Positions 1 to 7,046 are shown, counted from the stretch's first letter. The stretch is 9,624 nucleotides of DNA from Alistipes sp. (GCA_017380955.1 JAFOCZ010000155.1:1-9624), one strand, 5' to 3'. The notes: generated by a model from the letters alone, not told the origin. Translations and numbers: made by a program.

Positions 1-1021
1 CATCGAGCTTACCAGAGTAAACACGAACGAATGCCAAACGACCTACGAATGGGTCGGTAGCAATCTTAAATGCAAGACCGCAGAATGGATCGTTCTCATC
101 AGCGTTACGAGTCTCGGTCTCATCAGTCTTAGGGTTCATACCCTCAACTGCTGGTACATCGAGTGGCGATGGAAGGAATGCCATAATGTAGTCGAGCAAC
201 TTCTGAACACCCTTATTGTGGAACGACGAACCGCAGAGCATTGGTACGAGCGACATATTCATTGTAGCTGTACGGATTGCAGCGATGAGCTCGTCTGGGG
301 TAATCGAGTTTGGATCCTCGAAGAACTTCTCCATCAAAGCGTCGTCAGTAGCAGCAACCTCCTCGATGAGTTTGTTACGCCACTCCTCAGCCTCTGCCGT
401 CATATTAGCAGGAATCTCGCGGAGCTCGAAGTTATCACGAACGGTCTTGTCGTCGAAGTAGTAGATTGCATTATTATAAATAAGGTCAATCAAACCCTCG
501 AACTTATCCTCAACACCGATTGGGAGAACAACAGGGAGAGCGGTTACACCGAAGTGCTCCTTCAACTGCGCACATACTGCGAAGAAGTCAGCACCAGTAC
601 GGTCCATCTTGTTCACATAACCGATACGAGGAACATTGTACTTGTCAGCCTGACGCCATACAGTCTCCGACTGTGGCTCTACACCACCTACGGCGCAGAA
701 AGTAGCAACGGCACCGTCAAGTACACGCAACGAACGCTCTACCTCAACGGTAAAGTCAACGTGTCCCGGGGTGTCGATAAGGTTAATCTGGTACTGCTTG
801 TCCTTGTAGTTCCAGAATGCTGTTGTTGCAGCAGAGGTAATGGTAATACCACGCTCCTGCTCCTGAACCATCCAGTCCATGGTAGCACCACCCTCGTGAG
901 TCTCACCGATCTTGTGAGTCTTACCGGTGTAGAAGAGGATACGCTCCGAAGTGGTAGTCTTACCGGCATCGATGTGAGCCATGATACCGATATTACGAGT
1001 GTATTTAAGATCTCTTGCCAT
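1..1021 (-). CDS. fusA: Elongation factor G (EF-G1), N-terminal 340 residues, cut by window edge
   Basis: This is the canonical translocation GTPase, which moves tRNAs and mRNA through the ribosome in the cytoplasm. Translating the minus strand from ATG at 1021 gives MARDLKYTRNIGIM and then all G motifs: G1 AHIDAGKTT (residues 15-23), switch I RGITI (57-61), G3 DTPGHVDF (83-90, catalytic His87) and G4 NKMD (137-140). The reading continues into domain II and leaves the window at GKLD. It is the third gene of the str operon, 15 bases after rpsG, and probably shares the rpsL promoter. The G domain is intact, which makes it a useful control for the divergent EF-G paralog at 7320. The C-terminal half cannot be seen. 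Confidence 0.98.
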   Translation of the reverse strand, partial: MARDLKYTRNIGIMAHIDAGKTTTSERILFYTGKTHKIGETHEGGATMDWMVQEQERGITITSAATTAFWNYKDKQYQINLIDTPGHVDFTVEVERSLRVLDGAVATFCAVGGVEPQSETVWRQADKYNVPRIGYVNKMDRTGADFFAVCAQLKEHFGVTALPVVLPIGVEDKFEGLIDLIYNNAIYYFDDKTVRDNFELREIPANMTAEAEEWRNKLIEEVAATDDALMEKFFEDPNSITPDELIAAIRTATMNMSLVPMLCGSSFHNKGVQKLLDYIMAFLPSPLDVPAVEGMNPKTDETETRNADENDPFCGLAFKIATDPFVGRLAFVRVYSGKLD

Positions 1022-1036
1022 CGTTTACCTCTGTTT

Positions 1037-1513
1037 TTAGAATCTGAAGTGTGCAAATGCCTTATTAGCCTCGGCCATACGGTGCATCTCCTCCTTACGC
1101 TTGAAGGCTGCACCCATCGAGTTGTAGGCATCTACTATCTCGCCAGCTAATTTCTCTGCCATTGACTTTCCAGAACGCTTGCGTGCGAACAAAATAAGGT
1201 TTTTCATCGAAATAGAGACCTTACGCTCTGGACGAACCTCCATTGGAACCTGGAATGTCGCACCACCGATACGCTTAGACTTAACTTCGACTTGTGGAGT
1301 GACATTCTCAAGGGCTTGTTTCCAAACCTCAATTGGAGATTTATCAGCATCCTTCATCTTCTTACCTACCAACTCCAACGAATTGTAGAAAATTGTGTAG
1401 GCAATACTCTTCTTGCCATCCAACATCAAGTTGTTTACGAAGCGAGTTACCTCAACGTCGTTGAACTTTGGATCAGGAAGTAGAGTGTGCTTTCTTGGCT
1501 TAGCTTTTCTCAT
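1037..1513 (-). CDS. rpsG: 30S ribosomal protein S7
   Basis: S7 is a primary 16S rRNA-binding protein that nucleates assembly of the 30S head and lies near the E site. The 158-residue product has the usual bacterial S7 length and character: MRKAKPRKHTLLPDPKF, then VTRFVNNLMLDGKKS, and the conserved RIGGATFQVPMEV stretch about two-thirds along, ending in FAHFRF. It lies 35 bases after rpsL and 15 bases before fusA, so the three genes should be one transcript. In Escherichia coli S7 represses its own operon at the rpsL-rpsG junction; the gap here is short and I see no obvious structure in it, so that control is not evident. Confidence 0.98.
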   Translation of the reverse strand: MRKAKPRKHTLLPDPKFNDVEVTRFVNNLMLDGKKSIAYTIFYNSLELVGKKMKDADKSPIEVWKQALENVTPQVEVKSKRIGGATFQVPMEVRPERKVSISMKNLILFARKRSGKSMAEKLAGEIVDAYNSMGAAFKRKEEMHRMAEANKAFAHFRF

Positions 1514-1548
1514 TTTCTTTCTCTGTTAAAAAATTTGTCTTTTTAGAT

Positions 1549-1935
1549 TTACTTCTTTGCACCTGCCTTAGGTCGCTTTGCACCATACTTCGAACGACGC
1601 TGACGACGACCGTCAACACCTGCTGAATCGAGTGCACCACGAACCAAGTGGTAACGAACACCTGGGAGGTCCTTAACACGACCACCACGAACGAGCACGA
1701 TTGAGTGCTCCTGCAAGTTGTGGCCCTCGCCTGGGATGTAGGCATTGACCTCCTTGCCATTTGTCAATCTAACACGTGCAACCTTACGCATCGCTGAGTT
1801 AGGCTTCTTTGGAGTTGTTGTGTACACACGAGTACAAACTCCGCGACGCTGAGGACACGCAGCGAGTGCTGGAGACTTAGACTTCTCCACCAAAGACACT
1901 CGACCGTTTCTTACAAGCTGCTGAATTGTTGGCAT
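1549..1935 (-). CDS. rpsL: 30S ribosomal protein S12
   Basis: S12 sits at the decoding centre of the small subunit and governs tRNA selection accuracy. The 128-residue product begins MPTIQQLVRNGR and has the signature TTPKKPNSAMRKVARVRL (residues 39-56) and GRVKDLPGVRYHLVRG. Both lysines whose substitution is known to give streptomycin resistance (in PKKPNS and GRVKDLP) are the wild-type residues, so no rpsL-type resistance is predicted. The Asp of KDLPG is the residue methylthiolated by RimO in other bacteria. It is the first gene of the str operon. The basic tail RRSKYGAKRPKAGAKK is typical. Confidence 0.99.
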   Translation of the reverse strand: MPTIQQLVRNGRVSLVEKSKSPALAACPQRRGVCTRVYTTTPKKPNSAMRKVARVRLTNGKEVNAYIPGEGHNLQEHSIVLVRGGRVKDLPGVRYHLVRGALDSAGVDGRRQRRSKYGAKRPKAGAKK

Positions 1936-2003
1936 CTTAAAAAATTTTTGTCCTTTTAATTTTTTGTTTACTGTTTCAATTCCACTTTAAAGGAAATTGC
2001 CCG

Positions 2004-2033
2004 CAAAGATACACAAAATTTTTCAATTACAAT
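2004..2033 (-). promoter_or_regulatory. Bacteroidota-type promoter of the rpsL-rpsG-fusA operon
   Basis: On the minus strand TATCTTTG (2011 down to 2004) matches the Bacteroidota -7 consensus TAnnTTTG exactly and is identical to the -7 box of tig. An ATTG 18 bases upstream (2033 to 2030) is an imperfect -33 box (consensus TTTG, usual spacing about 19-21). Transcription should begin near 1997, leaving a leader of about 60 A/T-rich bases. The leader holds a short imperfect inverted repeat (ATTTCC with GGAAT, around 1983-1999). I see no Shine-Dalgarno before the ATG. Confidence 0.7.
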
Positions 2034-2347
2034 ATATATAGATGCTTTTTTCTTGCACAAAGTCCCAAAAGTCGCAAAAAAACCATAGAATTTTCTTATG
2101 CTATTTCCGAAACTATAAGTGTTTATTTATGACAAAAGTGCTAACTACTTTATTTACTGTGTTTTACGCGTTTTACCACCATATCAACCCTACCAAGTCC
2201 AAATGGAGTATAGCAGAGATTGGGCACTCATTGACAATTTACCACAAAAGTTGTCTATATTACCACTAACTCAGCGATTCAAAGAACCAAACATTGCAAA
2301 AACAGCACAATTCACACATATCTAATACCCCGCTTACTCACAGCAGA
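2034..2347. other. AT-rich intergenic stretch, no supported gene
   Basis: About 310 bases lie between the rpsL promoter and the end of the membrane-protein gene. Short open frames occur, but none has a promoter, conserved-looking sequence or the codon use of the neighbours. No tRNA or rRNA is visible. A near-repeat, CAAAGTCC followed by CAAAAGTCG (about 2058-2075), and a 5-base inverted repeat (2233-2237 with 2251-2255) are the only structures seen. There is no clear intrinsic terminator for the membrane-protein gene, which ends here on the minus strand. Confidence 0.6.
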
Positions 2348-3334
2348 TTATGCCAAAAGCGGAGCGAATGTCACCAGGATAAGAATCAGGTATGCCAAAA
2401 CGGAATTGATAGCCGAGGCATACTGCAACAGAAGAGGAATCATCGTTGCAGAGAGCAGAGTCATAGCAACGACCAACGCCGGAGATGCTGCAGGCACAGC
2501 CAACAGTGACACCAGCAACACCACCATAGCAAACTGCAGAACACGCCACACCTCACGCGCTCCTGTACCCAGAGACAGAGGCGTTGCGAAGTAGAGCACC
2601 GAGGTGAGCAACTGCATAAACATCACCACACCTAAGTAGACGAGGCGAGGGATAGTGAGGTACTCAGCGAGTGAGAGATGCGACGACACGAGGTTATCGC
2701 ACCACACCGCCATAAAACTATCGCCAAAGTCTCCACCCAGGAGCCACACCACATAACAATATATAAATGTAGGTATAAGCAAACCGAGTATCGTAAGCAC
2801 CGTCTCGCGCAACGTAGCACGAATGATAAGCACGAAGATTGGCAGGATAACCACAAGCGCCACGAACGACTTATCGAAGAGCGGAAGAGCGCCGAGAGCC
2901 ACCATAGCCGAGAAGAGATAGTGCGCCTGTAACGATGGGCGGAAGCAGTGCATAAGGCGCGAGAATGCCTCGACGACGAACAATGCACATACGGCAAGCG
3001 GAAGATACGACCCTGATGACAACGCACCGAAGAGCAACACCGAGGTTACGGCAAACGCCGAGAGTGTGGTCACGGGATACATCGCCACGCGCACCGTAGA
3101 GCGCGACAAAACCACTACCATATAAATATATAGTAAGCCCAGCAGCAATGCCGAGAGCGCGGGATAGGTCTGCTGAAACTCTGCAATATAGCCAGCGAGG
3201 GGCGCCTCAGCACCGCCGAGGATGGTATCAGAAACAGGGAATAGCCACATCGCACCCATAGTGGCTGCGGCGGCGAAGAAGAGAAGCGTAAGTATCGCCT
3301 CTGAGAACTTATGTCGTGTAACATCAAATATCAT
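2348..3334 (-). CDS. Unrecognised polytopic inner-membrane protein, about 10-11 membrane segments
   Basis: I do not recognise the family. From ATG at 3334 the product is 328 residues, MIFDVTRHKFSEAIL onward. It is almost entirely hydrophobic segments separated by short loops, such as LLLGLLYIYMVVVL, FVALVVILPIFVLII, ILGLLIPTFIYCYVVWLLGG and the C-terminal VLAYLILILVTFAPLLA. I count roughly 10-11 helices and see no catalytic motif, nucleotide-binding motif or large soluble domain. It resembles in outline the small uncharacterised Bacteroidota membrane proteins of DUF6427 type, but that is a guess. A TTG start at 3352 would add six residues, but it overlaps the -7 box of the predicted promoter, so ATG 3334 is preferred. 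It is transcribed alone, divergently from tig. Its codon use is ordinary and less biased than the chaperone and EF-G genes. Confidence 0.8.
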   Translation of the reverse strand: MIFDVTRHKFSEAILTLLFFAAAATMGAMWLFPVSDTILGGAEAPLAGYIAEFQQTYPALSALLLGLLYIYMVVVLSRSTVRVAMYPVTTLSAFAVTSVLLFGALSSGSYLPLAVCALFVVEAFSRLMHCFRPSLQAHYLFSAMVALGALPLFDKSFVALVVILPIFVLIIRATLRETVLTILGLLIPTFIYCYVVWLLGGDFGDSFMAVWCDNLVSSHLSLAEYLTIPRLVYLGVVMFMQLLTSVLYFATPLSLGTGAREVWRVLQFAMVVLLVSLLAVPAASPALVVAMTLLSATMIPLLLQYASAINSVLAYLILILVTFAPLLA

Positions 3335-3340
3335 AACTTG

Positions 3341-3372
3341 CAAAGTTAACAAATCTATTTAAAGAATACAAT
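3341..3372 (-). promoter_or_regulatory. Promoter of the membrane-protein gene, possibly leaderless
   Basis: On the minus strand TAACTTTG (3348 to 3341) fits TAnnTTTG exactly, with ATTG (3372 to 3369) 20 bases upstream as a 3-of-4 match to the -33 TTTG. The ATG at 3334 lies only six bases past the box, which is where transcription normally starts in this class of promoter, so the mRNA would have almost no 5' leader. The box location also argues against the upstream TTG start at 3352. Confidence 0.6.
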
Positions 3373-3382
3373 AGCATATCTG

Positions 3383-3422
3383 ATTTTTATAACCCTCTGA
3401 GCCACGCCTCAGCGATAAAAAT
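3383..3422. repeat. Bipartite inverted repeat between divergent promoters
   Basis: ATTTTTAT (3383-3390) is the exact reverse complement of ATAAAAAT (3415-3422), and inside it CTGAG (3397-3401) pairs with CTCAG (3408-3412) around a 6-base loop. The T-run is upstream and the A-run downstream on both strands, which is the wrong way round for an intrinsic terminator. An operator or a structural dyad fits better. It sits upstream of both the tig promoter and the membrane-protein promoter. Confidence 0.55.
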
Positions 3423-3443
3423 GTGTGTAAAATGGTTAAAGTC

Positions 3444-3455
3444 GCAAATATTTGC
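3444..3455. promoter_or_regulatory. 12-bp perfect palindrome just upstream of the tig -33 box
   Basis: GCAAATATTTGC is a perfect palindrome ending six bases before the TTTG -33 box of tig, so its centre falls about 50 bases before the expected transcription start. Position and symmetry suit a dimeric transcription factor. No regulator can be named from the sequence. Confidence 0.4.
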
Positions 3456-3461
3456 CGATTA

Positions 3462-3493
3462 TTTGTGGTTTATGAGTTTTTTATATATCTTTG
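3462..3493 (+). promoter_or_regulatory. Bacteroidota consensus promoter of tig
   Basis: TTTG (3462-3465), a 20-base spacer and TATCTTTG (3486-3493) match the Bacteroidota -33/-7 consensus at every defined base. Transcription should begin near 3500, giving a leader of about 93 bases before the ATG at 3593. The same TATCTTTGC core occurs in the rpsL promoter. Confidence 0.85.
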
Positions 3494-3518
3494 CACGATA
3501 TTTCATATAATATAAGGT

Positions 3519-3550
3519 GTGCCACGAGCATTGCATCGCAGGATACATCG
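3519..3550 (+). other. tig leader blocks that recur in the clpP leader
   Basis: Within the predicted tig 5' leader, GTGCCACGAG (3519-3528), CATCGCAG (3534-3541) and ATACATCG (3543-3550) all occur again in the clpP leader at 5029-5048, in a different order. The 10-base block is the strongest. Function unknown; it could be a shared RNA or DNA element or partly coincidence. Confidence 0.4.
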
Positions 3551-3592
3551 GCAAAGATTTTAGGAAATACAATAATAAATTATATAGATTCT

Positions 3593-4921
3593 ATGAATAT
3601 TACAAGAGAGCAGCGCGACGGTGGCGTATCAATCGTTAAGGTCGTTGTAGGTGAGGCTGACTATGGTCAGGCTGTAGAGAAGCAGTTGCGTGAGTACAAG
3701 CGCAAGGCTAATGTTCCAGGTTTCCGTCCAGGTATGGTGCCTATGGGTATTGTAAAGAAGATGTATGGCAAGCACGTTGTTGCTGAGCAGTCATACCACC
3801 TTGCATCAAACTCAGTATTTGAGTACTTGCAGAAGGAGAATATCGACTACGTTGGCGATGTTATCCCATCAGAGGAGCAGGGTGCTTTCGACTTCGAGAA
3901 TGGCACTGAGTTCGAGTTCATATTCGAGTTCGGCGAGGCTCCAAAGATTGAGATGACTTTGGACGCAAAGGACAAGATCGTTTACAACAAGATTAAGGTT
4001 GACAAGAAGATGCGCGGTGACTACCGCTCTAACTACTTGCGTCGCTACGGCCGTCTTGTAGAGGTTGAGAAGGTCTCTAACGACGAGGCTCTCAGCGTAA
4101 CTCTCGACAACGGCGATATGCGTATCGAGGAGGCTTACGTAGGTCTTATCTCTATGACAGAGGAGGAGCGCAAAGAGTGGAAGGGTAAGAAGGTAGGTTA
4201 CAAGACTACTGTAAACATCGAGGAGTTGTACAAGAAGCCTGAGCAGCGTGCTGCAGTTCTCTCTGTTAAGGAGGAGGAGTTGGCATCTGTAAAGCCAGAG
4301 TTCGAGTTGGAGATCACCAAGATTCGCCAGTTCGCAGAGCCAGAACTCAACGAGGAGTTCTTCAAGATGGCATTCCCTGCTGGTAACGTTACTAACGAGG
4401 AGCAGTTCGAGGCATTCATCGACGAGCAGATTGAGTCAGAGTTGAAGCGCGAGTGCGACTTTATGTTCGTAAACACTGTTCGCAACTATGTTGTTGAGAA
4501 GGCTGCTTTGGCTATGCCTGAAGAGTTCTTGAAGCGTTGGTTGTATGTTATCAACGAGGGTAAGTTCTCACGCGAGGAGATTGAGAAGGACTTCGGTGCA
4601 TTCATCAAGATGTTCACTTGGAACTACCTCCAGAAGCACTTCATCAAGGAGGGCGACTTGAAGGTTACTCCAGAGGAGGCTAAGGCTGAGGCTATGTCTT
4701 TCGCAGCAATGCAGTTCGCACAGTATGGTATGCCTAACGCTCCAGAGGATATGCTCCAGAACTTCGCTAAGCAGATTATGGACAACAAGGAGCAGTTGCA
4801 GAAGATCTACGAGAAGTTGTTCGAGGAGAAGGTTGTTGAGTACATCCGCGGTATGGTTAAGGTTACCGAGAAGGCAATCTCTGCTGACGACTTCGCAAAG
4901 TTGGCTTCTGAGTTGGCATAA
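3593..4921 (+). CDS. tig: Trigger factor, ribosome-bound chaperone
   Basis: Trigger factor binds the ribosomal exit tunnel through protein L23 and shields nascent chains. From ATG 3593 the product is 442 residues, close to the family's usual 430-450, beginning MNITREQRDGGVSIVKV. The N-terminal ribosome-binding domain carries the tail-loop signature PGFRPGMVP (residues 42-50), followed by MGIVKKMYGKHVVAEQ. The middle section (about 150-245) stands where the FKBP-like prolyl isomerase domain lies but is divergent, as usual in Bacteroidota. The C-terminal part is helical and rich in Glu and Lys, as expected for the chaperone arms. An open frame extends to a TTG at 3491, but that codon lies inside the promoter -7 box, so it is rejected. 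Codon use is strongly biased to GAG and AAG, suggesting high expression. It precedes clpP-clpX, as in many bacteria. Confidence 0.96.
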   Translation: MNITREQRDGGVSIVKVVVGEADYGQAVEKQLREYKRKANVPGFRPGMVPMGIVKKMYGKHVVAEQSYHLASNSVFEYLQKENIDYVGDVIPSEEQGAFDFENGTEFEFIFEFGEAPKIEMTLDAKDKIVYNKIKVDKKMRGDYRSNYLRRYGRLVEVEKVSNDEALSVTLDNGDMRIEEAYVGLISMTEEERKEWKGKKVGYKTTVNIEELYKKPEQRAAVLSVKEEELASVKPEFELEITKIRQFAEPELNEEFFKMAFPAGNVTNEEQFEAFIDEQIESELKRECDFMFVNTVRNYVVEKAALAMPEEFLKRWLYVINEGKFSREEIEKDFGAFIKMFTWNYLQKHFIKEGDLKVTPEEAKAEAMSFAAMQFAQYGMPNAPEDMLQNFAKQIMDNKEQLQKIYEKLFEEKVVEYIRGMVKVTEKAISADDFAKLASELA

Positions 4922-4948
4922 TCCACAGGCTCAGGAGACTTTGATATG

Positions 4949-4980
4949 ACAATTCCCGAGCCACATCGCTCGGGAATTGT
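4949..4980 (+). terminator. Hairpin after tig, terminator or processing site
   Basis: ACAATTCCCGAGC (4949-4961) and its exact reverse complement (4968-4980) form a 13-base-pair stem with a 6-base loop, 27 bases after the tig stop. The run that follows is TGTATAATAA rather than a U-tract, so termination may be partial or the hairpin may protect the tig mRNA end. No convincing TAnnTTTG promoter follows, so clpP may depend on read-through. Confidence 0.7.
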
Positions 4981-5001
4981 TGTATAATAACTTGCGTGGT
5001 G

Positions 5002-5093
5002 ATAGAAAACCTATAACTACGTCATCCTATACATCGCAGTGCCACGAGGAGATACTCCACGCACTCGCGATAAACAATATAGAAAACCTATAA
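5002..5093 (+). repeat. 15-base direct repeat in the clpP leader
   Basis: ATAGAAAACCTATAA occurs at 5002-5016 and again at 5079-5093, start-to-start distance 77 bases. The second copy ends 12 bases before the clpP ATG, where Bacteroidota leaders are A-rich instead of carrying a Shine-Dalgarno; the first copy precedes no start codon. TGCGTGG (4993-4999) can also pair with CCACGCA (5057-5063), so the leader may fold. Confidence 0.6.
5029..5048 (+). other. clpP leader blocks shared with the tig leader
   Basis: ATACATCG (5029-5036) overlaps CATCGCAG (5032-5039), which abuts GTGCCACGAG (5039-5048). All three blocks are also in the tig leader at 3519-3550 in another order. They lie between the two copies of the 15-base direct repeat. 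Confidence 0.4.
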
Positions 5094-5105
5094 ACGTATA
5101 GCACT

Positions 5106-5771
5106 ATGAAAGAATTTGATAAGTTTGCCCGTCTTCACTGTGGCATCAACTCGATGACCTTGCACGACTACCGTGCCGACATCCGTAACTATGTATCTCC
5201 AACAATTATCGAGGAGCGACAGATGAATGTTGCCGCTATGGATGTATTCTCACGTCTTATGATGGAGCGTATCATCTTCCTCGGTGCTCCTATCTACGAC
5301 GATGTTGCAAACATCATCCAGGCGCAGTTGCTCTTCTTGGAGAACGCAGATGTAGATAAGGATATTATGCTCTACATCAACTCTCCTGGTGGCTCGGTGT
5401 CTGCAGGCTTGGGTATCTACGACACTATGCAACTCGTTAACCCAGATGTTGCGACTACCTGTACAGGTATGGCAGCCTCTATGGGTGCTGTGCTTCTTAC
5501 CGCTGGTGCTACAGGCAAGCGCTCGGCACTACCACACTCTCGTGTTATGATCCACCAGCCATTGGGAGGTGTCCAGGGTCAGGCTACCGAGATTGAGATT
5601 GCTGCTCGCGAGATTGCAAAGACCAAGAAGGAACTCTACGATATCCTCGCTCTGCACTCAGGTGCTCCATATGAGAAGATTGAGAAGGACGCAGAGCGTG
5701 ACTTCTGGCTCACAGCCGCAGAGGCTAAGGAGTATGGCCTTATCGACAACATTCTTGCTAAGAGAAAGTAA
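5106..5771 (+). CDS. clpP: ATP-dependent Clp protease proteolytic subunit ClpP
   Basis: ClpP is the serine-protease barrel of two heptameric rings that degrades proteins fed in by ClpX. The 221-residue product starts MKEFDKFARLHCGINSM, as Bacteroidota ClpPs do, and contains YINSPGGSVSAGLGIYDTM (oxyanion loop). The catalytic Ser is Ser125 in GMAASMGA, the His is His150 in VMIHQPLGG and the Asp is Asp199 in AERDFW. Spacing between the three (25 and 49 residues) equals that of Escherichia coli ClpP. The handle helix region carries QGQATEIEIAAREI. It lies 184 bases after tig and 9 bases before clpX, so clpP and clpX are almost certainly cotranscribed. No Shine-Dalgarno is visible; the start is preceded by an AAAACCTATAA element. 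Confidence 0.98.
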   Translation: MKEFDKFARLHCGINSMTLHDYRADIRNYVSPTIIEERQMNVAAMDVFSRLMMERIIFLGAPIYDDVANIIQAQLLFLENADVDKDIMLYINSPGGSVSAGLGIYDTMQLVNPDVATTCTGMAASMGAVLLTAGATGKRSALPHSRVMIHQPLGGVQGQATEIEIAAREIAKTKKELYDILALHSGAPYEKIEKDAERDFWLTAAEAKEYGLIDNILAKRK

Positions 5772-5780
5772 CAACATACA

Positions 5781-7028
5781 ATGACACAGAAAACACGTAA
5801 AGGTAACGAAGGCAGTTGCTCGTTCTGCGGTGCGGGTGCTGACGAGGTGGCGCTGATGTTCAACAGTGGCAATGGCGCCAACATCTGCAGCACGTGCATC
5901 GAGCACGGCTACAAACTCCTTGTAGACCACGATATTATAGCCGGTAAGAGCAATAAGAAGGGCGGCGGCGCTAAGTTCAAGCCTCTGAAGAAGGAGGATC
6001 TTATGCGCCCTGACCGCATCAAGAGTTTCCTTGATGAGTATGTCATCGGCCAGGATACCGCAAAGCGCTATATGTCGGTTGCGGTATACAACCACTACAA
6101 GCGACTTTTGGCTAAGGGCAAGACCCAGGACGTAGAACTCGACAAGTCGAATATCGTGCTTGTGGGTCCTACGGGTACGGGTAAGACCCTTATGGCTCGC
6201 ACCATAGCACGTCTTCTCCACGTGCCATTCTCGATTGTTGACGCTACGGCGCTCACACAGGCAGGATATGTGGGCGAGGATGTGGAGAGCATCCTCTCAC
6301 GTCTGTTGCAGGCGGCGGACTACGACGTTGCGGCTGCCGAGCGCGGTATCATCTTCATCGATGAGATTGACAAGATTGCTCGCAAGGGCGATAACCCATC
6401 CATCACACGCGACGTATCGGGCGAGGGTGTGCAGCAGGCATTGCTGAAGATTTTGGAGGGTACGGTTGTGAACGTTCCACCTCAGGGTGGTCGTAAGCAC
6501 CCCGACCAGCAGTATATCCAGGTGAACACCTCGAATATCCTGTTTATCTGCGGTGGTGCTTTTGACGGCATCGAGAAGAAGATTGCATCGCGTATGAACA
6601 CCAGTTCGTTGGGCTATGGCGCTACCACAAAGCAGCGTATCAACGAGCAGAATATTATGCAGTATATCCAGCCTCAGGATTTGCGCTCTTTTGGCCTTAT
6701 CCCCGAACTTATCGGACGTCTTCCGGTGCTCACCTATATGGAGCCCCTGGAGCGTACGGCGCTGCGTTCTATCCTCACCGAGCCTAAGAACTCCATCATC
6801 CGCCAGTATGAGTGCTTGATGGCTCTCGACGACATCAAACTAACCTTCGACGACGAGGTACTCGACTATATCGTCGACAAGGCCATAGAGTTCAAACTCG
6901 GCGCACGCGGTCTGCGCACCATCTGCGAGGCTATTATGATGGATGTTATGTTTGATATGTCGGCTGAGAACAACGAGATTCACATAACCTTAGACTACGC
7001 CAAGTCGAAGATTGACAAAGCGGCATAA
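5781..7028 (+). CDS. clpX: ClpX, ATP-dependent unfoldase of ClpXP
   Basis: ClpX is a hexameric AAA+ unfoldase that recognises substrates and threads them into ClpP. The 415-residue product has all expected parts: an N-terminal zinc-binding domain with Cys13, Cys16, Cys36 and Cys39; Walker A GPTGTGKT (129-136); pore loop GYVG (162-165); Walker B IIFIDE (190-195); the second pore element GGRKHPDQQYI; and sensor 2 in KLGARGLR near the C terminus. The ClpP-docking tripeptide, IGF in E. coli, appears to be LGY here (in SSLGYGATTK), within the tolerated L/I/V-G-F/Y pattern. It ends 18 bases before a strong terminator. Codon use is less extreme than in tig or the EF-G paralog. Confidence 0.98.
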   Translation: MTQKTRKGNEGSCSFCGAGADEVALMFNSGNGANICSTCIEHGYKLLVDHDIIAGKSNKKGGGAKFKPLKKEDLMRPDRIKSFLDEYVIGQDTAKRYMSVAVYNHYKRLLAKGKTQDVELDKSNIVLVGPTGTGKTLMARTIARLLHVPFSIVDATALTQAGYVGEDVESILSRLLQAADYDVAAAERGIIFIDEIDKIARKGDNPSITRDVSGEGVQQALLKILEGTVVNVPPQGGRKHPDQQYIQVNTSNILFICGGAFDGIEKKIASRMNTSSLGYGATTKQRINEQNIMQYIQPQDLRSFGLIPELIGRLPVLTYMEPLERTALRSILTEPKNSIIRQYECLMALDDIKLTFDDEVLDYIVDKAIEFKLGARGLRTICEAIMMDVMFDMSAENNEIHITLDYAKSKIDKAA

Positions 7029-7046
7029 GAGTCACTAAACACACGC

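Noticed and set aside
218..1150. Long plus-strand open frame of 310 codons
   Set aside because: It lies antisense to fusA, whose translation is unmistakable with all G motifs; the open frame is a by-product of codon bias.
1500..1760. Minus-strand frame overlapping rpsL
   Set aside because: Shadow of rpsL in another frame; low-complexity Val/Ser-rich translation.
2042..2325. Two small plus-strand open frames in the AT-rich gap
   Set aside because: No promoter, no recognisable protein and no codon bias like the neighbouring genes; they overlap each other in different frames.
3335..3352. TTG start six codons upstream in the membrane-protein gene
   Set aside because: It precedes the predicted transcription start and overlaps the -7 box TAACTTTG; the ATG at 3334 is the simpler choice.
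3491..3592. TTG-initiated N-terminal extension of trigger factor
   Set aside because: The TTG is part of the promoter -7 box TATCTTTG, so it would not be in the mRNA, and the extension has no resemblance to trigger factor N termini.
5658..6221. Minus-strand open frame of 187 codons
   Set aside because: Antisense to the end of clpP and start of clpX, both of which are certain; no promoter or family resemblance.
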